A DNA stretch of 64,000 nt from Linyphia triangularis (taxonomy: Eukaryota; Arthropoda; Arachnida; Araneae; Linyphiidae), in NCBI GenBank assembly GCA_963978545.1, contig OZ021727.1, forward strand, positions 49,389,385 to 49,453,384. The letters are read 5' to 3'. Made by a program: the position numbers and the translations under genes. Under the pieces are notes generated by a model that did no database searches, was not told the DNA's origin, and saw nothing but the letters and a program-made list of their open reading frames with translations. This document shows positions 35,124 through 47,060 of this stretch, one piece after another. How positions within the stretch are numbered: the first letter of the stretch is position 1; the number at the start of each line of letters is the position of its first letter.

Positions 35124-35397
35124 AATAATTCTGCAAAATTTCATTACATTTATAACAAGTAGTTTTTAAGTTGTATCTATTTAAAATAAAAAAAAGGGAC
35201 AAAACATCATCACAGAGGAAAACAGCTTCAAATGTTTCAAAATGTCGTGTTCGAGATACGGTTATCTTGTAACCTTTCAAGTTCTACTAATGATAAAAAC
35301 AAAATTTTTATACAATTTGATTTAGAAATTCCTGTATTATGTTCTACAGTAATAAAATAAAAATACGGTGTTTTCTCAAATTTCTAGTCCCAGAGGA
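34669..35397 (+). mobile_element. 0.73-kb TIR element, copy 1 (family shared with 44587)
   Basis: Aligned by eye to 44587-45335 in the same orientation. Shared landmarks are the left end (aggtctagaattccaa...aaaatcttta), a block aaaatatagtatgcttaa, gaaaaataattctg, aaaagggacaaaacatcatcacagaggaaaacag, gttcgagatacggtt, caagttctactaa, and a right end complementary to the left (tttctagtcccagagg). A (TA)n run at 35050-35119 has expanded inside this copy. There is no coding capacity; it is non-autonomous. Confidence 0.72.
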
Positions 35398-35559
35398 GTT
35401 GTCGAGGAATTATTAAGACATATTTCTGTAATGGGATAGTTTTGTGAAATTATGTGGTTCTTAAAACTTTTGTGATATTAGTTTAATGAGAATGATAAAT
35501 AGATTGTTATAAATATAAAGATTAATTAATTTTTGTTGCACTACTTTCTTTTTCTAAAA

Positions 35560-37747
35560 GGCCTGATTCTTCAACTGATGACGTCACAAACGTAATCTGC
35601 TTTCTCTGACAGAGAGTATTCACTGTTCTTTGTATATAGGACTTTGCGCTTTTGAATAACCCTGATAATCATTTCATTTGGCATTTTTTTAAGTGCAGTA
35701 AAATTAAGAGCCAATTTAAAATGCATCAAACTTGTAAAATTATTTTTGAGGCAAATAAAAGATTTTTATAATGAAAAGGAATTATCTTTTCTGCAAACAT
35801 TAGTAGTATTTAATTAAAATTTATTATGCTGGAAAAATCACTAAAGCTAAAACTCATTTAGATATTAAATGTTACTGTAAAAATTATATTTTTGCACGTT
35901 AACTGTTAAATGAAATGAAATTTTTTGTAATAAACACATCGCAGGGTACTTAGAATACAGTGAAAGAAAAGCAAAACTGTAAAGAAAAATATTTTATCCA
36001 CAATAAATTACACAAATATAAATTACTGATTACAATTTACACTCAAATTTACTACACACAAATACGAGTACATGCACAAATAGGCTTACAGTAATGATGA
36101 CTACTCATGCATCAGCCACAACATCCAGTTTTCTTTTTATACGTCTTGGCTGTTTGTCATTTTTTACTTTAGTTTAGTTATTTAAAAATACATTTGAAAT
36201 TACTGACAAACATACCTTAATTAAAAATAGTATTTGTTTCCGAAAACTACAACAGTTCTCATTGAAATCTATTCTTAAGATTTAATTTTTTCTATCATTA
36301 ATTGGATAATTAAATGTTTAGGTTCCGGAAACTTTAAAAACAAATTTTCATAGTCTTGGTCAATAAGTTTCTGAAAACTTTTATATGCATTTTGCATCAT
36401 AAAAACTAGTAATTGTTGTGGCCATTTTAATTGCCCTCTATCTGTCAATAGAAAGTATTTAAATACTTTATTGTGGCAATCTAGCTCCAATGTCTTGTCT
36501 TTTATTAAAAAGGAAATTCATTCATTAGATTTCATAATATGTGAAACCTTATACGCTACATATCCAGCAAAATAAATTAAAATTCACAGTATCATCTGAA
36601 ATTTAGGAATCATCTTTATTGATAAATACCTCATAAAAATTTTCCGAAACTTCCAACTCCTTTTCAACTTCAGAAGTTTGCTTGGATTTAAAATCTTTTA
36701 TTTCAAATTTCCTCTTTTTTCCGAATACATGCTCAATAAATTAAGTATTCTCAACTTTTTCTCAGTCTCCATAATCTAAACACACAAAATTATTGTGATT
36801 TCCTCCCCTCATTTGACGATATTGCCCAAATCGAGCTTCAATGCTGTCGGTTTGAAATTTCATCGTTTCGTTTTTCGTTGGTTCGAAATGAATATGGTGA
36901 AACCTAAAGTTTCAAGCATGTATGTAATGAGTTCAACAAGAGTTTAAGTAGTGTTGTTTAACGCAAAAAAAAGTTTCTTATAACAAAAAACCTCCTTTCC
37001 CAGGTACACCTAACTTTTTTTTTCTTTAGCTCTTAAAGAATATAATTCTAGCCATTGCTTTAACCAAATGTAGGAGAAAAAAATCTAAAGTTACTGTCCG
37101 AGAGTAGATTGCATTTATAATCTTTAAGATGCTTACCTTTGATATTATACTTCACATTTACTACTTTCCACAATTCAAAAATTAATTTAATAAACTGTTT
37201 TGAGTATAACATATTATTATCATTAATTTATTTCCATATATTTCCAAAGTTACTATATTGTCATGAAACAAGTTTAAAACTGTTTGTACAGTTTGCTTTT
37301 CTAATGAATTTGGATAAAGTGCCTTATGGGAAAGTTTTGGGGCTATCTTTAAATTCTGTCTCTTTTCTTTTTCAGAAACATCCTCTAAATGTTTTATATC
37401 TGCTATGAAATGTACCAAACAAGAAAAAGATTTTTAAATCAGAACTCTTCGGATTAATTATAAAAGGTTTTGGTGTTCCATCGCACAAAAATGTAAACAT
37501 GTTTCAAATGACACGGTTATTGTCCGAAATTAATGTCAAAACCTTAAAGCCGCAATTGGTAGCTGTCCAGGTAAAAGATGCGTCTATATTTTAAAAAACA
37601 AGCAGCATTATATCTTCAAAACATCACATTGAAAAACAACGTGCTCTGATAACGAGTACTAATGGCGATTTCTGCCTGATGTCAGATCTCGTTCACACAG
37701 ACCCCATTTGTGACGTCACACTCGTTTGCAGAAGGTAGGATCAGGCC
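35560..37747 (-). mobile_element. THAP/P-element-like DNA transposon relic with TIRs
   Basis: The left end reads ggcctgattcttc...gatgacgtcacaaacg. The right end, reverse-complemented, reads ggcctgatcctac...gtgacgtcacaaatgg. The ends match over two blocks with a small gap. Between them on the minus strand lies a decayed transposase (36275-37640). At 2.2 kb the element is shorter than an intact transposon of this kind would be, since it has no THAP finger. No clear 8-bp target duplication was seen. Confidence 0.65.
36275..37640 (-). pseudogene. THAP/P-like transposase relic
   Basis: In changing minus-strand frames from right to left: FKVLTLISDNNRV with MFTFLCDG and PKPFIINPKSSDLKIFFLF (about 37440-37560), VHFIADIKHLEDVS then LKIAPKLSHKALYPNSLEKQ (37182-37418), AGYVAYKVSHIM (about 36530-36575), and LTDRGQLKWPQ with DYENLFLKFP (36275-36490). 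The order matches the RNase H-like core, the APKLT-type block and the AGY-A / RGGL--P tail of P-element-like THAP transposases, as I remember the family. Stops and frameshifts make it non-functional. It lacks the N-terminal THAP finger, unlike the separate fragment at 9781-10026. Confidence 0.62.
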
Positions 37748-37929
37748 CGGTGAAACAGACGTTAGCGCGTGAAATGTGCTCTCGAGAAGGCCGTGGTTGA
37801 AGGGTAACCAACATTAAAATTCGTAGTATGATGATAAAAATACTTAAGCAAAAAAGAAGATATTTGAACATGGCTTAAAAAAACTATAGCTATAAAATAA
37901 ATAAAATCTAGATAAAAAAAAAATTAGCC

Positions 37930-37966
<37 letters not shown>

Positions 37967-38950
37967 CTACAATTAATCTTGAAAATGGTATAATATCTTT
38001 ATTTTTCTGTACACTCTAGGAATTCGAATTGATACATTTTCAAACACTCCCAAGAAACACTTACTTTATTAACTCGATTGATCCTTTTTTAACAATGGCG
38101 AAACTCATTTAAAAATTCAGCGGAAACATAGCTTAAAATCTCTGCAGGCCTTCTCAAGAACCTCTTCTAGTTATTTAAAGTGTTCTGATAGTGATACACA
38201 CTTTAAGAACTCAGTAAAAGGCTGTAACGTATGAATAAATAAAAAGATTTCAAAGTCTAAATTTTACTTTTACAAATTTTGCTATGTTATAGCAATCTTT
38301 CAACACACTAATGTAGTTGCAGTTAACATTTTTTTTTTTTTTTTTAACAATTTAAACAAATTATTTCCAGAATCAGTTTTCAAAGAAATTCTAGAAAAGG
38401 CTGATTGCCCTTCCTTGATTATATTTTTCAATACTAACTTGCATGACTTGAAATGGGGTTACTCTACCGAGTACTAGCACCGCGGCCATAAGTCTATTGT
38501 ACTAAAACTTGTATACTTCACATAGTATGTGTTAGGCATGGTAAGAAGATGAAAATTATTCTAATCATTAATGACTTTGTTTAATTATATAATAGGCCGT
38601 ATTTCACTCTGTGTTCGTATGATTTTTATCGAAATATGAATTCTGTAAACTCTGCTATTACAGTAAATTAGTTTGTTTGAAATGTATTATTTAATCGCAA
38701 TTGTTTCAATTCTTTGTTTCATTCATATCATGATGATACAAATTTTCTTTGGGGGAAAAATAAATTGTTGTAATTTTCACTAAAAAGTAATGAGCTTAAG
38801 TTAAGAAAATATTTAAAAAATATATATATTCGCTTTTAAATAATGATTTATTAGCGTGTGAATAGCTATTCGTTAATCTTCCATATATTAAAACTATTTA
38901 ATATATTCCATAATTTAAAGGAAGTAAGACAATAAACAGATACGCATTGC
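37748..38950. other. AT-rich non-coding stretch
   Basis: No gene is supported. A poly-A run lies near 37940-37967. Confidence 0.45.
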
Positions 38951-38959
38951 TACTCTTCA

Positions 38960-39480
38960 CAATCCATTGATAATAACCCTCCACTAACAAAGCAATCTGC
39001 AACAAAACCACTTCCAATTTCTCAGCAAGAAGCCCCATCCACATCCGTTGTTACCTCCTCGCAATAACAGAATCCCTGCAAAAGCTCCTTCCACAAAGGG
39101 TAGCAACTCGAACCCGAAGAAGGTCTTCTCTCTTTTACGCAACATTCCCTCTTCTCAAAGGAAGACCTTCCTCATAAAGATGCCAAAATAGAGACCGAGA
39201 CCACAGCCATTCTTTGTGAAAGTGGGCGAAAAAGAGACGAAGCTGCTAGAAGTTGCGTTTCCGTCTTTCCAGCCGTCACTCGCGTCGCCATGGGAACTCC
39301 TGTAATAAAAAGAATTGTTGGGAGACAATTAGAGAGGGACGGCCATAGAAACCCCTTTGAGATTCACTTGCAGCCGGATATCCTACGTGGGTAGGACCAA
39401 TTAGAAAGCCCGGTATCGATTGGTAACTACATAAATAAGTGACTGGGATCCGCTCTAATGTTCGATGTTATTCTGTTAAA
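38960..39480. other. Less AT-rich unique block with X-box-like site
   Basis: About 520 non-repetitive bases of clearly higher G+C content, without a long open frame. It holds gtcgccatgggaac at 39285-39298, close to the RFX-factor X-box palindrome. Several purine-rich stretches (agaccgagacc, aaaagagacgaag) lie nearby. It is a good candidate for a cis-regulatory element or promoter-proximal sequence, from composition and motif alone. Confidence 0.35.
39285..39298. promoter_or_regulatory. X-box-like motif (RFX site candidate)
   Basis: gtcgccatgggaac fits an imperfect palindrome of the RFX type, half-sites gtcgcc and gggaac around a two-base spacer. RFX factors control ciliary and neuronal genes in animals. 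A single motif match is weak evidence. Confidence 0.25.
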
Positions 39481-40533
39481 AAACCTCTTTGCTTTTCCGA
39501 AAAGGAAAGGGAATGGGTATTTTTTTTTAGTAAACAGAGAAATGTAGTTGAAATTTATCTGGTAATGTATAGAAGTTAGTTTGTGAATGTTTTATCATGC
39601 AATGCATATATTAATGAGCTAGAAAGAACCCTTTTGGTGTTTTGTGTAAATATACGGTGGTTAATGTTACTAAATAATACGTATTTTATACATATTTCTT
39701 AATGTTTAAGAATTTACAATGTGATAAATTGGAATATAAAACTCGCGATCTCACATCTCATAATTTAGAATCCATCAGTTTATATGGTATTTTGCCCTTC
39801 TTTAGAATTTTGCTGTAAAAAAATTCCAACTGTGAATTTTTCTAACCGTTTTCAAATACAAGAGTTATATACCTACTTTGATTATGTATATAGAGATATA
39901 AATTAATAATAATTTATTTATATATTCATGCATTATTTTATACATACAATGATAAGGATTTTTTTTTAATAAAAGGTCATATTGATTGTGATTTAAATAT
40001 TCAAATCTGAAATTTCTTAAAAAAGTTTTCAATTATATGCTTTAAAAATATCTACTTTGAGTATTTAAACAGGGAAAGAAATTGTTTTATTTACATTAAA
40101 TTTCATAAAAAACTATCTAAGGGCTTAAAAATAGCTTATTACCGTAAAATCAATATTCAAATAAAGTTACTATTAACACTATTCTCCTTTCGAAAGTTTT
40201 TGCACTTAAGATTATTAGTATTTGAAAAGACAAGAAAAAAGTTGTAATAAAGACTTAAAAGAACACTTATCATGATGTGATTGTATTGTAAGTTAAAATT
40301 ACAGCTCATATCTTTAAATAAATATAGATACTATTCAATCTTTTCTTAATCCCTTTCGAGAAAAACATTATAAATTTTGCGCTTGAGTCTCGTAATTCAA
40401 GAGATTCTTGAAAAATTTACCATAAAATTCCTTTAAAGAAACAAAATGGTTTAATTTTTCAAATTTCCTTACTTTTCAAGAAATTCCAGCATCTCTCTCT
40501 CCACGAAGGTTTGATCTTTCTTTTGTAATCATA
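39481..40533. other. AT-rich non-coding stretch
   Basis: Nothing recognisable. Confidence 0.5.
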
Positions 40534-40843
40534 CCCAGGTAGTAGAGGGGTATTGGCCAATGTTGGAAACAGGAGTCCTATGAAGATTGGGTTGTCCATA
40601 CTGAATCTCGTGCATTGTTCCAAAATACACAATTTAAAAAGATAGAAGAAAAAAAAAAAAAGAAAAAAAACTTGTAGAAACCATCAGAAAACATATTTTT
40701 TACCCCTCCATCCTTTCCAGTATATTTTACCCAGCACTGGGCGAGATTGGCTAAGATCCATACCAAAGGCCAGTTTACAACAGTTCACATCAGGATTGGC
40801 AAGTGCCGAGCCGATATTGGCCAGTGGATTTGTGCTACTGGGG
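40534..40843 (-). mobile_element. 310-bp TIR element, copy 2
   Basis: Inverted relative to copy 1 and the same length. The ends are cccaggtagtag and the complement of gatttgtgctactgggg. Shared internal blocks are tttacccctccatcctttccagtatattttacccagcactggg and several ttggcca motifs. An A-rich stretch near 40648-40670 is copy-specific. The flanking ta on both sides (40532-40533 and 40844-40845) could be a TA target duplication. Confidence 0.82.
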
Positions 40844-41931
40844 TAGTATTACCATTAAATTGGAGTAAACAAATGATTAGTCATTTCTGTCATTAAAATA
40901 GCTTCTGTTTCAAACCACATCCCAAATATAGCTTGGAATTGTTTTATAAATATTCAATATAATGCTACTTAAAACATCACGAACAATCTTATGATTGAAG
41001 ATAAGTTGTTTAGAATCATATATATCAACTAAAAGTACCAAATTCTTAACACCAAACAAAATATTTAGATGGACTTGTTGAAGTCGTTACGTGTTTTTTT
41101 TTTGTTTTTTTTTTAAGTTTTGGACACATAGTTTTGAGATTTCAGGTCAACATTAAAATATATAACTGATAATATAAGAATTGCTTTTTTAAAATTTCAA
41201 ATTTTGCAGATTTGTGATTTTAAATAATTGATAATTTTGTACAAGTTCTATTGTGGTCTTTCTTTCTTTTTTTTTTTTTTTTTTAAGTTTTGGTATGAAT
41301 TTATTTACATTGCAAACACTTGCGTCATATAGAGAGCGTTAAGTTAGAAAATTATTTTTCCTCACTACTTCAAGTGTACATGTCACAAAATAAACTCAGT
41401 AACAACATAGCTTGTGACAGAATAAAGTTACAGTTGTTAAAAAAGCGTCAATTTAAAGAAAAACGAGTATGCGCTATCGTATACGATTGAAGAAGCGTCA
41501 CTACTAACGATTTTTTGAAGCTATTTATTATGTTGTTAAAATAATGAGATAGAGAATAAAAGTAAATCACAAAAGAAAAGAAAATCTTCAATTTAGTATG
41601 AAATTATGTGTTACATGTAAAAATAAAGAATTAGAAGCCACGAAGCGTTTATGTAAGTCCATTGAATATATAATGCGAAATGGAAAATTGAATAAATATT
41701 TTTAATAATGGTTTTAATTTTGCTGGACTCCATCAGTTTTGTTAGTAACTCTGAACACTCTACTTTGCGATTAGTTACATGTTTGAGCTGGGATTTGGAT
41801 ATCTAAATAATTACATTTAAGGGCTACTAATTGTTTTGTTCATTAAAGATATAATTTCATATAAAGTAGGAACGCCCTACTCTTTTGTAACTTATTTATC
41901 TCTCATAGTTTTTGAGACAAAATTTTATAAT
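40844..41931. other. AT-rich non-coding stretch
   Basis: Nothing recognisable. T-runs lie near 41095-41113 and 41268-41284. Confidence 0.5.
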
Positions 41932-42352
41932 TGAGGATTAAAAATGGAAAACGACCTAAGTACGAAAAAAAAATGAAATTCTTTTTTTTACGGAAAATTT
42001 TCATCAAGAACAAGTTAAACAAAGTGGAGAACACTAAAGTGTGAACTCCATGAGCAATAGTTCAAATTCAATCTGGTTCCTAGCTATAGACTTAAGCATC
42101 AGGTCGAGGGTTTTTAATTTTTTCGGCTCTCCTTTTTTTTTTTTTTTGGACTTGGGTTGTTTTCAATTTCTAGTTCTCAATTGAGGACTAGAAATGGAAA
42201 GTGACCTAATTTAAAAAAAAGTAAATTTTTCAGGAGAGCCGAAAAATGATCGCATCTAATACTTAAGGCAATGGTTAAGTATATACTTCAGATTGAATTT
42301 GAACTTTTGCTACTAGAGTTCACACTTAGGTCGTTTTTCATTTCTAGTCTTC
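41932..42352. mobile_element. Foldback element, near-complete palindrome
   Basis: A 420-bp palindrome centres near 42182 (tctagttctcaattgaggactagaa). Left-arm blocks recur inverted on the right: gaaaacgacctaag / cttaggtcgttttt, tgtgaactccatgagcaatagttcaaattcaatctg / cagattgaatttgaacttttgctactagagttcaca, and ttttttcggctctcct / aggagagccgaaaaat. The terminal gacctaag block also recurs beside the centre, so each arm is bounded by related sequence. It would form a strong hairpin if transcribed. Confidence 0.85.
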
Positions 42353-42529
42353 TTTTTATGAATATCCGAATTCGTTTTACTATGAGTTGACACTTTTTTC
42401 ACATCTATAGCTACTTGCTTTCAATAGTTATTTAAATATTTCTTGACCTTACTTTGCACACTCTAAGAATATCAATTGAAAACATATTTGTAGTGCTTAA
42501 CTTTTAATCATCTTCAACAATACCAAACT

Positions 42530-43070
42530 CTCCTCTTCGCTGCAAAGATTTTTTTACAAATATTCAAAGCACACAGTAAAATTGGACCCTTACCCTAACA
42601 AACCCCTTAAAACAACGCAACACCTTCTCCCATTATTGATAATGACCCATTCAGATTGAACACTCTAAGCCCCTTTATCCCGAGCATGGACAACCCCACT
42701 TCTGGATGGCAACTAGACCGTTTTGGTCAAAAGCGTCTTCCCTACTATTAAGCTTGTTAAGTATAAAAATGATGCCTTTACGAGCAATTAGCTCTCTCTT
42801 TCTCCAGTTCTCCATCTCAAAAGGGCCTTTAAGGAGCTAAGAAGGGGTGGACCCGGAAATTTATCGTCTTTCTTGAAGAAGATCGTTCTGTTCATCATTC
42901 CCCTCATCGTCGATCGAAGATAAGGATCGTCCTTTAGATGAACGGCTGATAGAAAATACACTGGGGGCTGAATTGAGGGCTCGTTTTTGAGTTGTTTTGT
43001 GGTGGATGGATTATAAGAATAATTTGTGGTGTTAACCCTCCTTTTTCGGAAGTATATCATATATTATTCC
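42530..43070. other. Less AT-rich unique block with 90-codon frame
   Basis: The minus-strand frame 42788-43060 begins MIYFRKRRVNTTNY and is rich in basic and proline residues. No family is recognised. The block continues left of the frame with balanced composition, so constraint may be non-coding. The region 43071-43800 is AT-rich with nothing seen. Confidence 0.22.
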
Positions 43071-43799
43071 TTTTGAAATTGTCTTAAGGAGTAATTTATA
43101 TGCTTGGTTTGCTTTTGAATAATTTGGGTACTACTTAGAGCAAGTATTTTAATGACAAATATTATTAATTTTATATTTGTGGCTATTAGTTATTAGTTGG
43201 GAATAAGGTAATAATATAAGAAAAATCAAAGGGTGCATTTATAAATTTAATACTAAAAGCTAAATGTTAATAATAAAACAGGAATTTCAAAATGGGTCAT
43301 GGAAGTAGTGATTAATAAATTAGTCATTTACTGAGTATCACATGTAATTTTTAACAGAAATAAACCATGTTCACCTTTAAACGTGTGAAATAATTTTAGC
43401 TTTCTAATTTTAAGTAATTAAAAAAAAAATATTTCCAATTGCGTTGGTCACTTCATTGTAGGAATTAAGCACTGATAGATACATATTCACGTTATTGATG
43501 TTTTGAATTCTCATTAACCATTTTGAATAGGTATTTCTAAATAAGTTAAATTGGTTCGCTCTGCAGTGCAATTAAAAGATTGTTTTATTTTCATTAGTAT
43601 TTCAAATAAAAAAACATCAATTTGATAAAATAGTAACTAATTAAAAACTGTAAAGGACAGAATAGTAATATTCTAAAAAAAAATATGGTAGAATATTTAA
43701 ATAAGGAGGATTTCATTTATGAGAACTTTTTATTTTGGTCTAATAAAAGACTCAAATTTGTTTTAATCCATTAAAACATATATGATTCAATATTAACAT

Positions 43800-44190
43800 A
43801 AAATAGCAGTAGCACTTTAATCCTCCCCTCTTTTTAGTATTTATTATGCATTCATCAACTCTTCGAGGTACAATAATCATCTTGTCCAATAAATCTCCAA
43901 AAATATGTCACTTTCACTGATCTCTGGCAATCCTCCAGCATCCTAACATAGTTACTTTTTCGCAATCTTATCATTTACGTATCCTGCTATTTATTCTGTT
44001 ATGACTTCCATTCCCGCTTTGTTAAACGTGGGACGCCATTTTTCTTTGTTTCCTGAATTTATCATAGAAGATCATCGATTCAATTTAACGAGCTGAAACT
44101 GATGTTATGCCAAGTTTATCTCCCTCCGGCCGCCTCCTTGGAGTTTGGTACCTAACAATGCTTCAATGAACACGTAGAGAATAGATCCAG
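43800..44190. other. Less AT-rich unique block
   Basis: Non-repetitive, with ctccctccggccgcctccttgg near 44120. No open frame or repeat ends are evident. It may be regulatory. Confidence 0.22.
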
Positions 44191-44586
44191 GGAAATAAAT
44201 GAACAAATGCGATTTTTAGGCACATTCTGATTTCAATTCCAACTATTGCATGATCGAACTTGTAGAAAAAATGTTTTTATTTTTAGATGTTTATCTGAAT
44301 CTTATTAGTTTTATGATGGGTACTTATTTATAAAAGTTATAGAAGAGTAAGATTTTGTGTCATATTCTTAGTTTAAAATAGCTTTATAGTATGAAATAGC
44401 CATTTTTAATAACATTAATTTGTTTTTAATAGCATTAGTTTGCATTTATAGATTCAAACTCTCAAAGATCCAAGAAGAGTATAAGTCATTTTAATTCAAA
44501 TAGTAATTTTAATAGCCGAAAAAATTACTTAATTACGCATATTTACGAGTCAGGAAATTATTAGTTGATTTTTTTAAAAAGAACTC

Positions 44587-45335
44587 TAAGGGGTGTCTGG
44601 GACTCAAAATTCTAAAATCTTTACTTTTAGAATTATTTTTCTGAAATTTTTTTATGCAGTAATGTATGATGGTTAAAAACTTTAAAATATATTTTAAATT
44701 TTAAAATTTAATTTTTTTTTTAAATTAAACAACTTTAAATTTTTGATATTTCCTAAATTTGATACATCTAAAAAACTTTTTGAAAAAATCCCTTCATTTT
44801 TGCATAAAACTACTTCTTATAATTCATATCAAAAAATTTCTTCATGATTTTTCAATAAAGTAATTAGAAAAAATTAAAAAAATATATATTTTGTGCAAAA
44901 ACTGTATAAAATCCATAGTATACTAAGCTAAATCAAAAAACATAATTAATGAAGACAAATTAAATAAATATATATGAAAAATAATTGTGGAAAGTTTCAG
45001 AGATTTATATCAAGTCACATATCTTATAATATATATATCTTATGATATCTCATATCTTATATATATCTTATGATGAGATTTATATCAAGTCTTATATAAA
45101 TTTAATTTCAAAAAAGGGACAAAAAGCCATCACAGAGAAAAACAATTTGAAAGTTTCAAGATAGCATGTCTGAGATACAGTTTTCATGTAACAAAAAATT
45201 AAATATTTCAAGTTCTACTAAAGATAGAACAAAAAAATGTGTGCCATTTTGTTTAAAAACATTTGCATTATTCTTTACAATGATAATAAATTTTTTTTTG
45301 AGAATTTAAAAATTTTTGAGTTCCAGACCACCTTA
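44587..45335 (+). mobile_element. 0.75-kb TIR element, copy 2 (family shared with 34669)
   Basis: The ends are taaggggtgtctgggactcaaaa and the complement of ttttgagttccagaccacctta, an inverted repeat of about 20 bp. The outermost ta on each side fits a TA target duplication, as used by Tc1/mariner-like elements. A short degenerate tandem of cttatgatatctcat-like units at about 45020-45095 is specific to this copy. It is non-coding. Confidence 0.8.
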
Positions 45336-45703
45336 AATATAGCTTACATTATTTTAATAAAATGTAATATATGAATCAACTATAAAAGAAAATATCTAAT
45401 TAACCTTTCTTCTACTTAATATCTTTAGGAAAAATACGGAAGTTTTAAATGCTAAAGATTAAAATAATATTGTCAAGTAAATTTACTAACAATAAATAAC
45501 TCATAATTAATTCTAATCGATTTTTAATTAATCATATTAACAATACTTAACATGCCTTGTTAAACAATTATAAAAGTGATCCACCCAATATAATTTACAA
45601 ACCAAAACATCTTGTAAAATAAAATTGTCAAATAGGGTGACTTTGTATGACTTTAAATAACTTTTTGAGATTTTATTAAAGTAATATATAACTTATATTA
45701 TTT

Positions 45704-46281
45704 CAGGGGAGTTGGAATCAAATTTTATTTTAAATACTATTTTTGAGATTTTAGTATATTTTTAATCTTCAATTCTTTCCTTTCCAATCATGTATATGTT
45801 TATCTGTAACTTTATTAAAAGTATAAAAAATATATATTTTTATAACTGAATTAGTGTAATAAGAACAAATATATTTTTCAGTGTTTGATGTATCTTTTCT
45901 CAGAACCTATACTTCACAATTTTTTTTGAAAATTATCCTTTTTCATCAAAAAAATAGTTAAGAGAAAATAAGTACTCAAATTATTTTCTAAAGCTCATTT
46001 CCGTATATGCTTAGGCACATAAAGAACTTGTAAAAAATTAAATAATAATACATGGGAGTTTCTGATAAAAGAAACACATTTCGAGAAAACGGATTTAAAG
46101 TAAAAAATAAAAAAAGCTTTCATTACACTACTTCAGATATAAAAAATAAATTTTATACTTATAATTAGGTTACAAGAAAAACCTATACTTGATTGGAAAG
46201 GGAAAACATTGAAGATTCAAAATAAGTAAAAATTTCAAAATTGGTCTTTTAAAAAATTTCGGCTTCAACTAACTTTAAAGG
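45704..46281 (+). mobile_element. Possible TIR element related to the one at 47061
   Basis: The left end (aggggagttggaatcaaatttta) and the complement of the right end (agttagttgaagccgaaattt) are partly complementary. An inner segment, tacaagaaaaacctatacttgattggaaagggaaaacattgaagatt, matches tacaagaaaaacataaactgatttgaaaagagacattttcaattg in the element at 47061. The boundaries are uncertain. Confidence 0.45.
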
Positions 46282-46500
46282 ATTTGAACGAACTCAAATA
46301 TGAAATGGTTGCTACCGAAGAATGAAAATGTAAATTTTAAAGAATTTTTTTCATTAAACATAAATTGAAAATTAAAATTATTAGTTTTCCTTTAAAAATC
46401 AGATACGAACTTTCACAACCATACAAAAACCCGCGCAATCAAAAACGCGAAAGTTACACTCGGTGTTTCGTGGTAATCATATACACTATTAAAATAAAAT

Positions 46501-46823
46501 CCCCAGTAGCTGAACAACTCGCAAATATTGCTCGATATTGGCCAATCTTGATGCGGAACAATGTAAACCAACATCTGTAGCAGATATTGGCCAATCTCGA
46601 CCAATGTTGTATAAAATATACTGGAAGCTTAAAAATGTCAGTTTCATAATTGAAATATTTTACTTTCAAGAAAGCACGGAGGGCAAAGAAAATTTTTTGA
46701 TATGTTTAGGACAGGTTAATTTTTTAAAATCTCGTTTTTTGGAGCGATGCTCGAGTTTCGGTCAGTGTAGACCAATTTTCCAGAACCCCTGTTTCTGACA
46801 TTGGTCAATACTGTTGTGCTACA
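46501..46823 (+). mobile_element. 310-bp TIR element, copy 3 (right end damaged)
   Basis: Same orientation and landmarks as copy 1: cccagtagctgaacaa at the left, taaaatatactggaagc, gcacggagggcaaagaaaa, gagcgatgctcgagtttcgg and gttgtgctac at the right, where the final ctggg is lost. The motif atattggccaatct occurs twice inside. The several overlapping short frames over it are not genes. Confidence 0.8.
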
Positions 46824-47060
46824 AACTAACTAGTGTATATATCTAGAAAAAAAGACTGTGACTTAAAGTTATCATACACTAAGCCATCCGGTTAAGAAAA
46901 GCTGTGCCACATAGTCAGTTATTATACTTTTATTCTTTTTTTATAAAAATTTTACATATATATATAAACTTTCAAATTACAAAATAAACATACATAATTT
47001 AATTTTTATTATTATCTTTTTATATATATATAAAAAAAAAAAAAAATATTACACAGTTTA

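Noticed and set aside
34993..35280. 95-codon minus-strand frame
   Set aside because: Runs through the (TA)n expansion inside a non-autonomous element.
35578..35586. Stand-alone CRE enhancer (gatgacgtcac)
   Set aside because: The same palindrome is at the inverted position of the other end (37710-37720), so it is better explained as part of the transposon TIR.
46413..46798. Four overlapping 60-86 codon frames
   Set aside because: They cover a non-coding TIR element copy and share no domain.
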